From positions 1 through 50,453 of the forward strand of contig JAGXAC010000002.1 of the NCBI GenBank assembly GCA_019075925.1: a stretch of 50,453 nt of DNA, in the 5' to 3' direction. Positions 7,678-15,036 of this stretch are shown in pieces. The translations under genes and the position numbers were made by a program. Origin of the DNA: Hyphomicrobiales bacterium (GTDB lineage Bacteria; Pseudomonadota; Alphaproteobacteria; Rhizobiales; Xanthobacteraceae). The notes under the pieces are model-generated. The model was not told the origin of the DNA, searched no databases, and was given only the letters and a program-made list of their open reading frames with translations. The first letter of the stretch is position 1, and every line of letters starts with the position of its first letter.

Positions 7678-9582
7678 TCAGCCCATCTTGAAAGTCTGTA
7701 CGCCTGCCTGCGCGAGCAACTTGTAGAGCGTGGCGATCTTGGTACGCGTTCCGCGCCGTGCGCAATAGGTGAACACGACCCGTTGCTTGGCGCGCGTGAA
7801 CGCAACGAAGAAGCCCGCTGTCGCCTCCACCTGATCATCTGAAAAGCTCCACCAGGCGCCGTCGTCGAGCCCAACGAAGATCACCGTGTGATATTCAAGC
7901 CCCTTGCTCTTGTGGATCGTCATCAGCGGAATCGCATGAAGTCCCTGGTAAGAATCAAGCGCCGCCGTCCAATCACTCGTGCCTGACGCGGACTGAGCAA
8001 GGTGCGTTGCGGCCGACGTGAGCACCTTTTCCAGCCAGTCGCCCTGACCATAAGCCGGATGCGCTGCAACCAGCCTGCTGCGACCGATAAAGCCAAGCAC
8101 ATCGTCTATCAGCTTGCGCGCCGCGGGCCCGGCCGCCGGCGGTGTTGGGTAGTCGCGACCCAGACGCATCGCGTAAGCGTCCAACTCCTTCACGAAGCGA
8201 TCCTGTTCGATCTCGTCGTCCGGTCCGATACCGCGCAACGAGCCAAGGGTCTCCTGACATTCAGTCCAATGCCGGCCGGCACGCTTCGTCATCGCCAGCC
8301 GCAGCACGGAGATGATAAGCTCGGAAGCCTCCTCCGCGAGCAATTCTTGCAACATCATCGCGCCGACTTGCCCGGCTTCGTTGCGTAGCGGGATGCCAGC
8401 CGCAGCGAAGGCAGGTTGCAGCACGGCCGCATAGTCGGCGGCCTTCTGGCGCACGAGCAGCACGAAATCACGTGGCCCAAGATCGTGCGCTTTCATCTCG
8501 GAAGCGACGAACGCAGCAAGCTTTTCCGCTTCTCGCTCCGGCGACGAAAAGTCCCAGACCGCACTGCTGTCGCCCGAAATCGCTGTGCTGGTCTTCGAAA
8601 CAGGCTTCACCGACTTTGCGTCGAGCGCCTGCGCGAGCACGCGCTGGATCCGGACAAGCTCGGGAGAGGATCGGTAATTGTTGTAGAGGGGGATGCGCTT
8701 CGACTTGAAGTCTGTATCGAACGCTGCGAACGGATCGTCCATCGCCATAGCCCAGCGCATGATCTGCTGCTTGTTGTCGCCAACCGCCGTGACGATCGTG
8801 CTGCCTCCAAGAAATATCACGCGAACCAGATCGTACTGAACCTGCGTCGTGTCTTGGAACTCATCCATGAACAAGTGCGAATACGTCAGCCGCAACGCAT
8901 CTCGCGCCATCGGATTGAGCCGGAGCAGCAGTTCGGCGAGGCGGCCGATCATCGGAAATGACAGATGGCTTTTCTTGCCACCGTGCAGCGACGACTGCCA
9001 ATATTGATCGGCCGCCCATTCTCCCGGCGAGGGCTCGGACCAGCCGTCGACCGGCAAGGGCGACCCGAACAGGTGGCGTCGCTCGAACCGCTTCACGGTC
9101 AGCGCCATAATGTCGGCATAGGTGCCGACAGATTTGGGCGGCGCGCCAAGCGTCTGCTGGAGGAAATCGCGGTAGCTGCGGTCGGTCGGAAACATGATCT
9201 CGTAATCTGGCGATGGCCGCCACCGCTCCGGCAGCGCCTGCCCAAAGCGATCGAGCAGCCCCTTTGCGAACGCGTCGAAGGTCATCGAATCGAAACGACC
9301 CGCGTGCTGACGATGGCAACGCTTGCGCACCCGCGCGCCCAGATTCGACGCGGCATCGCGTTTGAAGCTGATGGCGAGAATCCGCTGCGGCGCCGGCGAG
9401 GTTCCCGTTTGCAGAAGGTAGGCGGCGCGTTGCGCCAACAACTCGGTCTTGCCGGTCCCCGGGCCGGCGATCACCGATCTATTCCCAGTCGAACGCACCA
9501 CGGTCATCGCGTTCGCCTCGAGTTCGTCGATGCCGATCGGAGTCCAATCCCCGGGTCGCACCCACCGTGCCAGGACGCTCAT
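7678..9582 (-). CDS. gajB: UvrD/Rep-family superfamily 1 helicase, GajB-like (Gabija)
   Basis: A 634-residue SF1 helicase. Walker A is AGPGTGKT at 39-46, motif II is FMDEFQDTT, motif III is GDNKQQIMRWA, motif IV is YNNYRSSPEL, motif V is LMTIHKSKGLEYHTVIFVGL and motif VI is FVAFTRAKQRV. It begins two bases after the stop of an OLD-family nuclease gene, and an OLD nuclease beside a UvrD-like helicase is the Gabija arrangement (GajA plus GajB). GajB senses or processes DNA ends and supports the GajA nuclease. At 634 residues it is longer than the best-studied GajB (about 500), so it may belong to a divergent branch or to a class 2 OLD/helicase pair not formally called Gabija. Confidence 0.82.
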   Translation of the reverse strand: MSVLARWVRPGDWTPIGIDELEANAMTVVRSTGNRSVIAGPGTGKTELLAQRAAYLLQTGTSPAPQRILAISFKRDAASNLGARVRKRCHRQHAGRFDSMTFDAFAKGLLDRFGQALPERWRPSPDYEIMFPTDRSYRDFLQQTLGAPPKSVGTYADIMALTVKRFERRHLFGSPLPVDGWSEPSPGEWAADQYWQSSLHGGKKSHLSFPMIGRLAELLLRLNPMARDALRLTYSHLFMDEFQDTTQVQYDLVRVIFLGGSTIVTAVGDNKQQIMRWAMAMDDPFAAFDTDFKSKRIPLYNNYRSSPELVRIQRVLAQALDAKSVKPVSKTSTAISGDSSAVWDFSSPEREAEKLAAFVASEMKAHDLGPRDFVLLVRQKAADYAAVLQPAFAAAGIPLRNEAGQVGAMMLQELLAEEASELIISVLRLAMTKRAGRHWTECQETLGSLRGIGPDDEIEQDRFVKELDAYAMRLGRDYPTPPAAGPAARKLIDDVLGFIGRSRLVAAHPAYGQGDWLEKVLTSAATHLAQSASGTSDWTAALDSYQGLHAIPLMTIHKSKGLEYHTVIFVGLDDGAWWSFSDDQVEATAGFFVAFTRAKQRVVFTYCARRGTRTKIATLYKLLAQAGVQTFKMG

Positions 9583-9584
9583 GG

Positions 9585-11567
9585 TCAGTCCCGCCTCAGA
9601 CTCTTGGCGATATGCGCGAGGACTTCGGCAAGCACCGGCGGCATGTCCGCCTTAAGCTCGCTCCCCTTGATATGCGTGAGCGCGGCCAAGTGGGTCGCCG
9701 GCTTGCTCTGGGTCAGGAAGTGATAGCGATAGGCCGAGAAGAGCGGCGGGTAATCCTTGTATGGTCCCGTGTAGATAGTCGTGCCGGGGCCTGAGGTCCC
9801 GAGCACGGCCTCGGCCGCCTTCTCGGCGGTCATTTTCGGCCCACCGCCTCTCGGAATAACGGCCTCATATGCCTCTGGGAATGCCGCCAACATTACCAAG
9901 TCAAGATCGAGCGGCTCCGAGAAGAAGACGCCGTACTTCTTGAGACAATCGATCCAGCCGCGCAGGATCTTCCGATCCTCTGCATCTTGCCAGGTGTGCA
10001 TGGCGGCAAACTTGGCGTCCGTCAGCACTCCTTCGTCGGTCTTGAGCAACTCGGCCTTGGAGGCGCCCGCTTCGATCAGGTTTGCGATCGCGGTCTTGAT
10101 GCGCCCAAAACCGCCCCCCGCCCGGCCGAGGTCGAGATCGAGCAAGGTCGCATAAGGGATATCGAGCTGCGACAGCAGCCGCCAGAAATGCTGAACATGG
10201 CGACCGCCGAGCGGGACGATGGCTACAAAGGCCGGATCGATCAGCAGATCAAGCGCCTCCGCGAGTCGGGGAAGGACGACACGCTCGGAATCGCCTTCGA
10301 CCAACAGCACGAAGCGCGCAAAATAGAGTTCGGGAAAGGCCAGCATCGCCCCGCGAACAAACTTGCCTTCCTCGCTGGTGCTGGTCGGCAGCTTAATCTT
10401 CCTGACCGAGGAAACGCGGGTCTTTGGATCGCACCGGCAATAGCGAACCTCAATTGGCTTGACGCGGCTGAGCACCGCCGGCGAATGGCTGGTGACGAGC
10501 GCCTGCGCACTGCCTTCTTCGGTGAGCGAACGGACCTGGCGCACGATGCGCGCGAGGAAGTAGGGCGACAGGTGGTTTTCCGGCTCCTCGAGCGCGAAGA
10601 TCGACAGTGCCGGAATGCGCAGTTGATCCTTGTGAAACCCGGCGACTTTGCCTGTTGCAACCTGCCGCTCCATGTCGAATACAGCGGCGACAAGAGCGAA
10701 GTAGAACAGCGACTGCTGACCGTCGCTGAGCACGTCGAGCCCCCGCTCATAACCGTCCGGGCCTTGCTCGAAGATGACCGCGATCTTGCTGACCACCTCT
10801 TCGAAACGGCGGCTCACCAGGCTCAGGCGCGGTTTCGTGTCGACCTTCTCGTCGTGCAGCGTCGCCCAGCGTTTTTGTAGCGCCTTGCCGATCGCCGTGA
10901 TCGCGGCTTCACCTTCGAAGGCATCCGCCAGACTCTCACTCGCCTCCCCGACGCTTTCGCGCGCAACGTCTGACCATTCGATTGCGCGAAGCAGCCGCGC
11001 GGCCAGAGCGCCGGCCGTCGCGCGGACCTGCGCGCCAGCATCGCGATTGGCTGGGGTGTAATAGAGCTGGATCAGCGCGCGATCGGCGGCCGCGACGGCA
11101 TGCTTCTTATCATCCTTCGGATCGTCGTCGAGGGTGTCGACCCAGTACAGTTCCTGCGACACCTCGCCTTCGACCGTCCCATCGTCTTCCCATCGCGCTT
11201 CGAGCCGCAGCCGGCAAACAGGCGCCTTGTCCTTGCGTGTGATCAGCATGTGCCGGAACGATGGCGCGACGGTTTCCGGTGTCGCGGTGCCGTCCGCCAA
11301 TTCCGGCAGCACGACCAGGACATCGATCACAAGATTCTTGGGCTCCAGATCGTCGGGATCGGCGTCGGCGGCGAGATGAAAATCGGATCGATCGATTGTG
11401 CGCTGCGCGCGACTGACTCCGAACAGCTTGAGGAGCGCCTGGAGAAGTGCGGTCTTGCCGGCCGCGTTCGGGCCGACCACCGCGGTGATCTCGGCGCCGA
11501 GGGACACGGTGATCGGATCTGGGCCGAAGCAGCGGAAGCCGGATAGGGTAACGCTTTCAAGACGCAA
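9585..11567 (-). CDS. gajA: OLD-family ATPase/TOPRIM nuclease, GajA-like (Gabija)
   Basis: A 660-residue class 2 OLD nuclease. The N-terminal ABC-type ATPase has Walker A VGPNAAGKT near residue 32, the signature LSDGQQSLFYF, Walker B FALEEPENHLSP and the H-loop VTSHSP. The C-terminal TOPRIM domain has LLVEGDSER (metal-binding E) and LLDLDLG (DxD). GajA-type enzymes nick DNA and are released from inhibition when nucleotides are depleted. I prefer the TTG at 11567: AAGG lies 8 bases before it and the product begins MRLESVTLSGFRCFG, the standard family start. The upstream ATG at 11609 has no ribosome site and abuts a 28-base inverted repeat. It is divergent from the GHKL gene. Confidence 0.82.
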   Translation of the reverse strand: MRLESVTLSGFRCFGPDPITVSLGAEITAVVGPNAAGKTALLQALLKLFGVSRAQRTIDRSDFHLAADADPDDLEPKNLVIDVLVVLPELADGTATPETVAPSFRHMLITRKDKAPVCRLRLEARWEDDGTVEGEVSQELYWVDTLDDDPKDDKKHAVAAADRALIQLYYTPANRDAGAQVRATAGALAARLLRAIEWSDVARESVGEASESLADAFEGEAAITAIGKALQKRWATLHDEKVDTKPRLSLVSRRFEEVVSKIAVIFEQGPDGYERGLDVLSDGQQSLFYFALVAAVFDMERQVATGKVAGFHKDQLRIPALSIFALEEPENHLSPYFLARIVRQVRSLTEEGSAQALVTSHSPAVLSRVKPIEVRYCRCDPKTRVSSVRKIKLPTSTSEEGKFVRGAMLAFPELYFARFVLLVEGDSERVVLPRLAEALDLLIDPAFVAIVPLGGRHVQHFWRLLSQLDIPYATLLDLDLGRAGGGFGRIKTAIANLIEAGASKAELLKTDEGVLTDAKFAAMHTWQDAEDRKILRGWIDCLKKYGVFFSEPLDLDLVMLAAFPEAYEAVIPRGGGPKMTAEKAAEAVLGTSGPGTTIYTGPYKDYPPLFSAYRYHFLTQSKPATHLAALTHIKGSELKADMPPVLAEVLAHIAKSLRRD

Positions 11568-11610
11568 GGGAATTACCTTCGAGCACGGGGGAAACAGTTG
11601 AGATGCCATA

Positions 11611-11638
11611 GGCTTTCGGAGTTGCGCGTCCGAAAGCC
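11611..11638. promoter_or_regulatory. Perfect 10-bp inverted repeat between gajA and the GHKL gene
   Basis: GGCTTTCGGA at 11611-11620 and TCCGAAAGCC at 11629-11638 are exact reverse complements around an 8-base spacer. The repeat lies in the 150-base divergent gap, 43 bases before the preferred gajA start. It may be an operator serving both directions, or an RNA hairpin in the gajA leader. There is no T-run, so it is not a terminator. Confidence 0.55.
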
Positions 11639-11718
11639 CGACGAAAACCTCGAGATTCGTTGATAGAATAAAGGCTCGAATCTACAGGTCGGTTGGATCG
11701 GGGAAGACGAGAGCATCC

Positions 11719-12558
11719 TTGAGCGAGGGGGAGCAACGCCGCATCGATGCGACTTTTGAGGCGGCCGACGACCTGCTGTGGCAAGCCGTGGCCGGCCGCC
11801 TGCCGCAGTTGCCGCCGCTGACCCTCGCTCGATCCGGCCTTATTGGCCCTCTGATCGAGCTTGCCATCGCTCGCTTGGCGACGCCCGACGCTTATCGCGG
11901 CGTGACGATAGAGCCGCCGATCTTCCATCAGGTCGAACACGCGCTGTGCGACGGCGCGGTCAGCGGCGCCGGCGCGCATGATCGGGCTGGTGTCTTTCCG
12001 CTCAGCCGTTTCGATCTGTCTGCCGGCGCTGACAACGCCCTCTGGGACCAATGGGTCAAACATGCCGAGAACGCTGGCGTCACCGCAGGCCTGCCAAGGA
12101 GTTTGGTGACCGGCCTCATGGGCGCGATCGGTGAGCTGCAGGACAATGTGTTCGAGCACAGCGGCCGCCCGGCCAGCGGACTGCTCGCTTACGGCGCCGG
12201 TAATGGCGCGTTCGAGCTCGTCGTCGCCGACGCTGGGCGCGGCGTGCTCGCCAGCCTGCGCGAAAACCCTGAGTTCGCGCATCTCTCCGATTCCGGAGCG
12301 GCGCTGCGCGTGGCCGCCTCCGACGGCGCGTCGCGTTACGCGCGCAGCACGGGCCATGGCTACGGCATCGGACAGTTGTTTCGCGCGCTCGCTCACCATG
12401 CTGCCGAGCTACGATTTCGCAGCGGCGACCACGCGCTGCGGCTGTGCGGCGACGCCCCCAGCCTCACCGGGCAGGTCGAGCTCGCGCAGAAGGCGTGGCT
12501 CGATGGACTCGTCGTTAGCGTGCGCTGCGCGCCGGGGCCGCCCCGGCAGGGATCGTGA
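11719..12558 (+). CDS. GHKL-fold ATPase (histidine kinase/anti-sigma-like), role unknown
   Basis: A 279-residue protein with the ATP-binding Bergerat fold. The N-box is GELQDNVFEH (E139, N143, H147), the G1 box is VVADAGRG (171-175 core) and the G2 box is TGHGYGIGQLF (212-218 core). There is no dimerisation/phosphoacceptor histidine domain or REC domain; the N-terminal 130 residues are unlike known sensors. Stand-alone GHKL ATPases often phosphorylate or bind STAS partners, and a STAS-like protein is encoded at 14027-14590. The only upstream start in frame is TTG at 11719. The 3' end overlaps the convergent Cys-rich gene by 150 bases. It points away from gajA and may share a control region with it. 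Confidence 0.75.
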   Translation: MSEGEQRRIDATFEAADDLLWQAVAGRLPQLPPLTLARSGLIGPLIELAIARLATPDAYRGVTIEPPIFHQVEHALCDGAVSGAGAHDRAGVFPLSRFDLSAGADNALWDQWVKHAENAGVTAGLPRSLVTGLMGAIGELQDNVFEHSGRPASGLLAYGAGNGAFELVVADAGRGVLASLRENPEFAHLSDSGAALRVAASDGASRYARSTGHGYGIGQLFRALAHHAAELRFRSGDHALRLCGDAPSLTGQVELAQKAWLDGLVVSVRCAPGPPRQGS

Positions 12559-13680
12559 TGCGAGCGCCGGATGGCGTGGCGCCTCGTAAGCGGCGCGCAC
12601 CAGGCTCACATTGTGCGCGAACAAGTCGTCGATCGGTGCGCCGACCGGCGTCGCGAACTTTGCCCACTTCAGCCGCCCCGCTTCCGTCAAATAGGCCCTT
12701 CGCCGTCGAATGGTACGGGCGAACGCCTCGGTCTCGATCAGGTTCACCTGTACGAAGTGCTGCCGCAGAACGTCGAGCTTGCGACCGCCGCCACGAACAA
12801 TGATTGACAGGGGTCGCCCGACGCGCCGGGCGAGCGCGCAGAGCTGCGCTACATGCCAGTCGATCCGGTCGCCCCGGCCACAGCCGGTCGCGAACTCGAA
12901 CGCCGCGACCTCGATCTCCGGCCGCCCGGCGATCAAATCGCCCCAGCGCGAATAATCGTGCTCGGTCCGCGCGTTCAGATGCAACGCCGCCGGCAGCCCG
13001 GCCGTCGCCATCTCGGTCCACGCCAACAAAATCCGCTTCATCGCATGGAGGTTGTCGGTTCGCGGCACGTCGGTCAGCACGCTGTAGTTCGGCGTGGTGA
13101 CGAGAGTGACGCCGAGGTGCTTCAACGCCGCCAAGATCGATCTGCGGTCCGTCAATTCCCACCAGCGCTCGATCGGCCCGTCCTTGCCGACGCCGCTGAC
13201 CACGATCTGCGCGCCGTCGGGAATGAGAAACCGCGCGGCGAGCTCCGCGCGAGAGCCGACATGGACCTTGCCGGTGGCCATGTTGACCAACTCATAGAGC
13301 GAGATCGCGACGACAGGCTCGTCGAGGATCGCGGCACGGCCATAACGGTGATCGACAAACGGCACGATGAGCGGGATCTTCGGCACGCCGTTGGCGTGCG
13401 TCCGCGGCGCATTGTCGAAGCCGAGCCCTTTGACCTCGCGCATGCGCGCGACGAAAAGGCTGGGATTGAACCGACACACCATGTCGCACTTCGCCTTGTC
13501 GGCGCAGGTGCAAAGATCGTGGCAGTCGAGGATACCGGCATCGGTATGGACGCCGCCGCAGCGATCGCGCTCGAGGCAGGTCGGACAGCCCAGCGATGGC
13601 GCATGATGCGCCGCGTCGTCCCACAGCCGCTGCGGCTGCCGGAACTGACGCGAGGGTTCGTGGACGGGCCGGCGGTTCAT
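12409..13680 (-). CDS. Cys-rich protein with a barrel-like core, unknown function
   Basis: A 423-residue protein that I do not recognise with confidence. Eight cysteines occur in 38 residues near the start (C32, C35, C41, C53, C57, C59, C65, C69), suggesting a zinc or iron-sulfur site. The middle (about 120-330) alternates strands and helices, with VTLVTTPNYSVLTDVPRT, AALHLNARTEHDYSRWGDL and VAAFEFATGCGRG, reminiscent of a TIM barrel and faintly of DUF4417-type proteins. No CxxxCxxC radical-SAM motif is present. The last 50 residues lie antisense to the GHKL gene, are Arg/Ala/Pro-rich and may be non-conserved. The start overlaps the preceding gene by four bases, so it is the third gene of a coupled operon with the STAS-like protein. 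Confidence 0.6.
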   Translation of the reverse strand: MNRRPVHEPSRQFRQPQRLWDDAAHHAPSLGCPTCLERDRCGGVHTDAGILDCHDLCTCADKAKCDMVCRFNPSLFVARMREVKGLGFDNAPRTHANGVPKIPLIVPFVDHRYGRAAILDEPVVAISLYELVNMATGKVHVGSRAELAARFLIPDGAQIVVSGVGKDGPIERWWELTDRRSILAALKHLGVTLVTTPNYSVLTDVPRTDNLHAMKRILLAWTEMATAGLPAALHLNARTEHDYSRWGDLIAGRPEIEVAAFEFATGCGRGDRIDWHVAQLCALARRVGRPLSIIVRGGGRKLDVLRQHFVQVNLIETEAFARTIRRRRAYLTEAGRLKWAKFATPVGAPIDDLFAHNVSLVRAAYEAPRHPALASRSLPGRPRRAAHANDESIEPRLLRELDLPGEAGGVAAQPQRVVAAAKS

Positions 13681-14027
13681 TTGACGGCGATCTCCGCGGT
13701 GTCGCCGAACAACCCGACGCGTTGAAGCTCGCCCTCGGCATAGCCGCCGCTGTCGTGGACGGCCGCGGTCATCTCCGCTGTCGGATTTTCAATGCGTCCC
13801 ACGGACCGCAAGCCGTCGCTGACCACGAGCCCGTCGGCGGCGCTTTGGACGATCAGCTTGTCGCCAGCCTTCACGCGCGCGGCGGGGTTGAGCTTCGCCG
13901 TTACCACCCGCGACGCCTCCGACATCGTCAGATCGAGAAGAGTCGGCGTCTTCAGGCGATCGAGACCGCCGTCCCATCGCTTGCGCCACGGCTTGCCCGT
14001 CTGGGCCCGGATATAGTCGAGGCCCAT
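13677..14027 (-). CDS. Small conserved-looking protein of unknown function (116 aa)
   Basis: A 116-residue protein starting at the ATG whose A is shared with the stop of the STAS-like gene (TGATG) and ending in an ATGA overlap with the Cys-rich gene. The double overlap argues strongly that it is real and co-translated. The C-terminal 70 residues look beta-rich (KLIVQSAADGLVV, VGRIENP, GELQRVGLFGDTAEIAVK), as in a small barrel domain. There is no signal peptide, membrane segment or obvious catalytic motif. A longer frame upstream exists but lies within the STAS-like gene. I cannot assign a family. Confidence 0.6.
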   Translation of the reverse strand: MGLDYIRAQTGKPWRKRWDGGLDRLKTPTLLDLTMSEASRVVTAKLNPAARVKAGDKLIVQSAADGLVVSDGLRSVGRIENPTAEMTAAVHDSGGYAEGELQRVGLFGDTAEIAVK

Positions 14028-14590
14028 CAAGCAATCTCCAGAAGCGGGCTGAAGGATTTGGACTTGCCCTGCCGCCGCTCGATCAGCAGGCCCTTGTTCG
14101 CAAGCGCGGAGAGCCGGTTGTTCCACGCCGTCGGGCCGATTGGCTGGTCGGCGAAGCGCGCGGCGAGCTCGGGCGCGGAGATCATGCCGACCTCGCGAAC
14201 GGCATCGAAAGTGGCGCGCTGCGCTGGATCGAGATCGCCGAACAAGCGAGCAGCGACGACCTTACCCAGCGCATCGAGATCGCAGGTCAGGACGACATCA
14301 CCGCGCGCACGGACGAAAAAGTCCAACTCCTCCGCGACGGCGGCGGGCAGGTTGGCAGCGACAGGGTAGATGTTCGGCAGCGCCTGTCGGGCGTAGTCGC
14401 GGAAGCCGATCACCGACTCGCGCAGGAACGACGCCGTGGCGACCTCAACGCCTTCGAAATCCAAAAATGCCAAGGTCGGGGTGTCGGCCGAGGGCGTTGC
14501 TGCGATCAAGGCGCTCAACAGCCGACGTCCCGGGATGGCGCCTGAGAGAACCTTTTGGCCGTCCATCAGATCGAGCAGTCTATGGCGCAA
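14027..14590 (-). CDS. STAS-like (DUF4325-type) domain plus winged helix protein
   Basis: A 187-residue protein. The first 100 residues contain TLAFLDFEGVEVATASFLRESV, written here as LAFLDFEGVEVATAS then FLRESVIGF, which matches the STAS-like DUF4325 pattern of a strand, a conserved turn and a helix. The last 65 residues (ATFDAVREVGMISAPELAAR, then NRLSALANKGLLIERRQG) look like a winged helix. STAS proteins act as switch partners of GHKL ATPases, so this may be a DNA-binding switch with the ATPase encoded at 11719. The TTG at 14590 is chosen because GAGG lies 8 bases before it. The earlier TTG at 14638 lies inside the promoter described next. Confidence 0.65.
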   Translation of the reverse strand: MRHRLLDLMDGQKVLSGAIPGRRLLSALIAATPSADTPTLAFLDFEGVEVATASFLRESVIGFRDYARQALPNIYPVAANLPAAVAEELDFFVRARGDVVLTCDLDALGKVVAARLFGDLDPAQRATFDAVREVGMISAPELAARFADQPIGPTAWNNRLSALANKGLLIERRQGKSKSFSPLLEIA

Positions 14591-14600
14591 TTCACAATCC

Positions 14601-14645
14601 TCACGTTGATAACGTGAATATAGTGAATGAGTCGCCAAGCGTCAA
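14601..14645 (-). promoter_or_regulatory. Sigma-70-type promoter with overlapping palindromic operator
   Basis: On the minus strand, TTGACG (14645-14640) and TATATT (14622-14617) are separated by exactly 17 bases. Immediately downstream is a palindrome with 7-base arms, TCACGTT (14601-14607) and AACGTGA (14611-14617), around a 3-base centre. Further TTCAC (14591-14595) and GTGAA (14623-14627) half-sites flank it. The layout is that of a promoter repressed by a dimeric protein binding over the transcription start. The winged-helix product of the first gene is the obvious candidate repressor, by inference. Confidence 0.65.
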
Positions 14646-14741
14646 GAGCTCTCTGGAATGCGTCCGGCTTTTTACGAAGCGCGTTCGTCCACGGCCGTGC
14701 CGGATTGCAGAAGATCTCGACACCGCAGCGCGTTCTAGTGC

Positions 14742-14856
14742 GCAACCTGGCGCGGTGTGTCGCATGTGCCTTGGTCGCCCTGGCCGGAAAGTCACCGCGG
14801 CCAAGGGCGGATGTTCTGGCCGATCTCCTCGACCCAGGGCATCGTGTATTTCTAGG
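14742..14856 (+). repeat. Imperfect direct repeat, right copy
   Basis: Partner of 7554-7665, about 75% identical by hand alignment and in the same orientation. It lies in the 446-base gap between the STAS-like gene start (14590) and abiEi (15037). Apart from the promoter at 14601-14645 and the abiE control site at 15015-15030, I see nothing else in this gap. The two copies bracket the whole Gabija-like plus GHKL/STAS block (7678-14645). Confidence 0.6.
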
Positions 14857-15014
14857 GCACCTCGCTGTGCGCAGCATGGGGCGAAGAGCTCGCCATTTTC
14901 TGAGGCTGAGAGGAATGTTCACAGATCAGCGGCAATTAGCGTTTCCTGCGAATTGGCGACGATAGAGCAATAGACTCCGCGCCTCCGATCTGTTACAAGA
15001 TATGCTGAAATTCG

Positions 15015-15030
15015 CACTTTATGCTAAGTG
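15015..15030. promoter_or_regulatory. Inverted repeat at the abiEi start, probable autoregulatory site
   Basis: CACTT (15015-15019) and AAGTG (15026-15030) form a perfect 5-base inverted repeat around TATGCT, which itself resembles a -10 hexamer. AbiEi antitoxins are known to repress their own promoter by binding inverted repeats. If TATGCT is the -10 box, transcription would begin at or just before the ATG at 15037, giving a leaderless message. The site is short, so the call is modest. Confidence 0.4.
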
Positions 15031-15036
15031 TCGCAT

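Noticed and set aside
7548-7874. A 108-codon minus-strand frame ending in the left repeat
   Set aside because: Its first two-thirds are a shadow of the helicase gene; only the tail (EFPASAVKTDANHFA) is protein-like and is reported as part of the repeat.
11557-12399. A 280-codon open frame on the minus strand opposite the GHKL gene
   Set aside because: The plus-strand frame carries complete N, G1 and G2 boxes of a GHKL ATPase, while the minus-strand product has no recognisable motif.
14566-14922. A 118-codon minus-strand frame across the STAS-like promoter and right repeat
   Set aside because: It runs through the -35/-10 boxes and palindrome, and only a short part resembles the other repeat; better explained as non-coding remnant.
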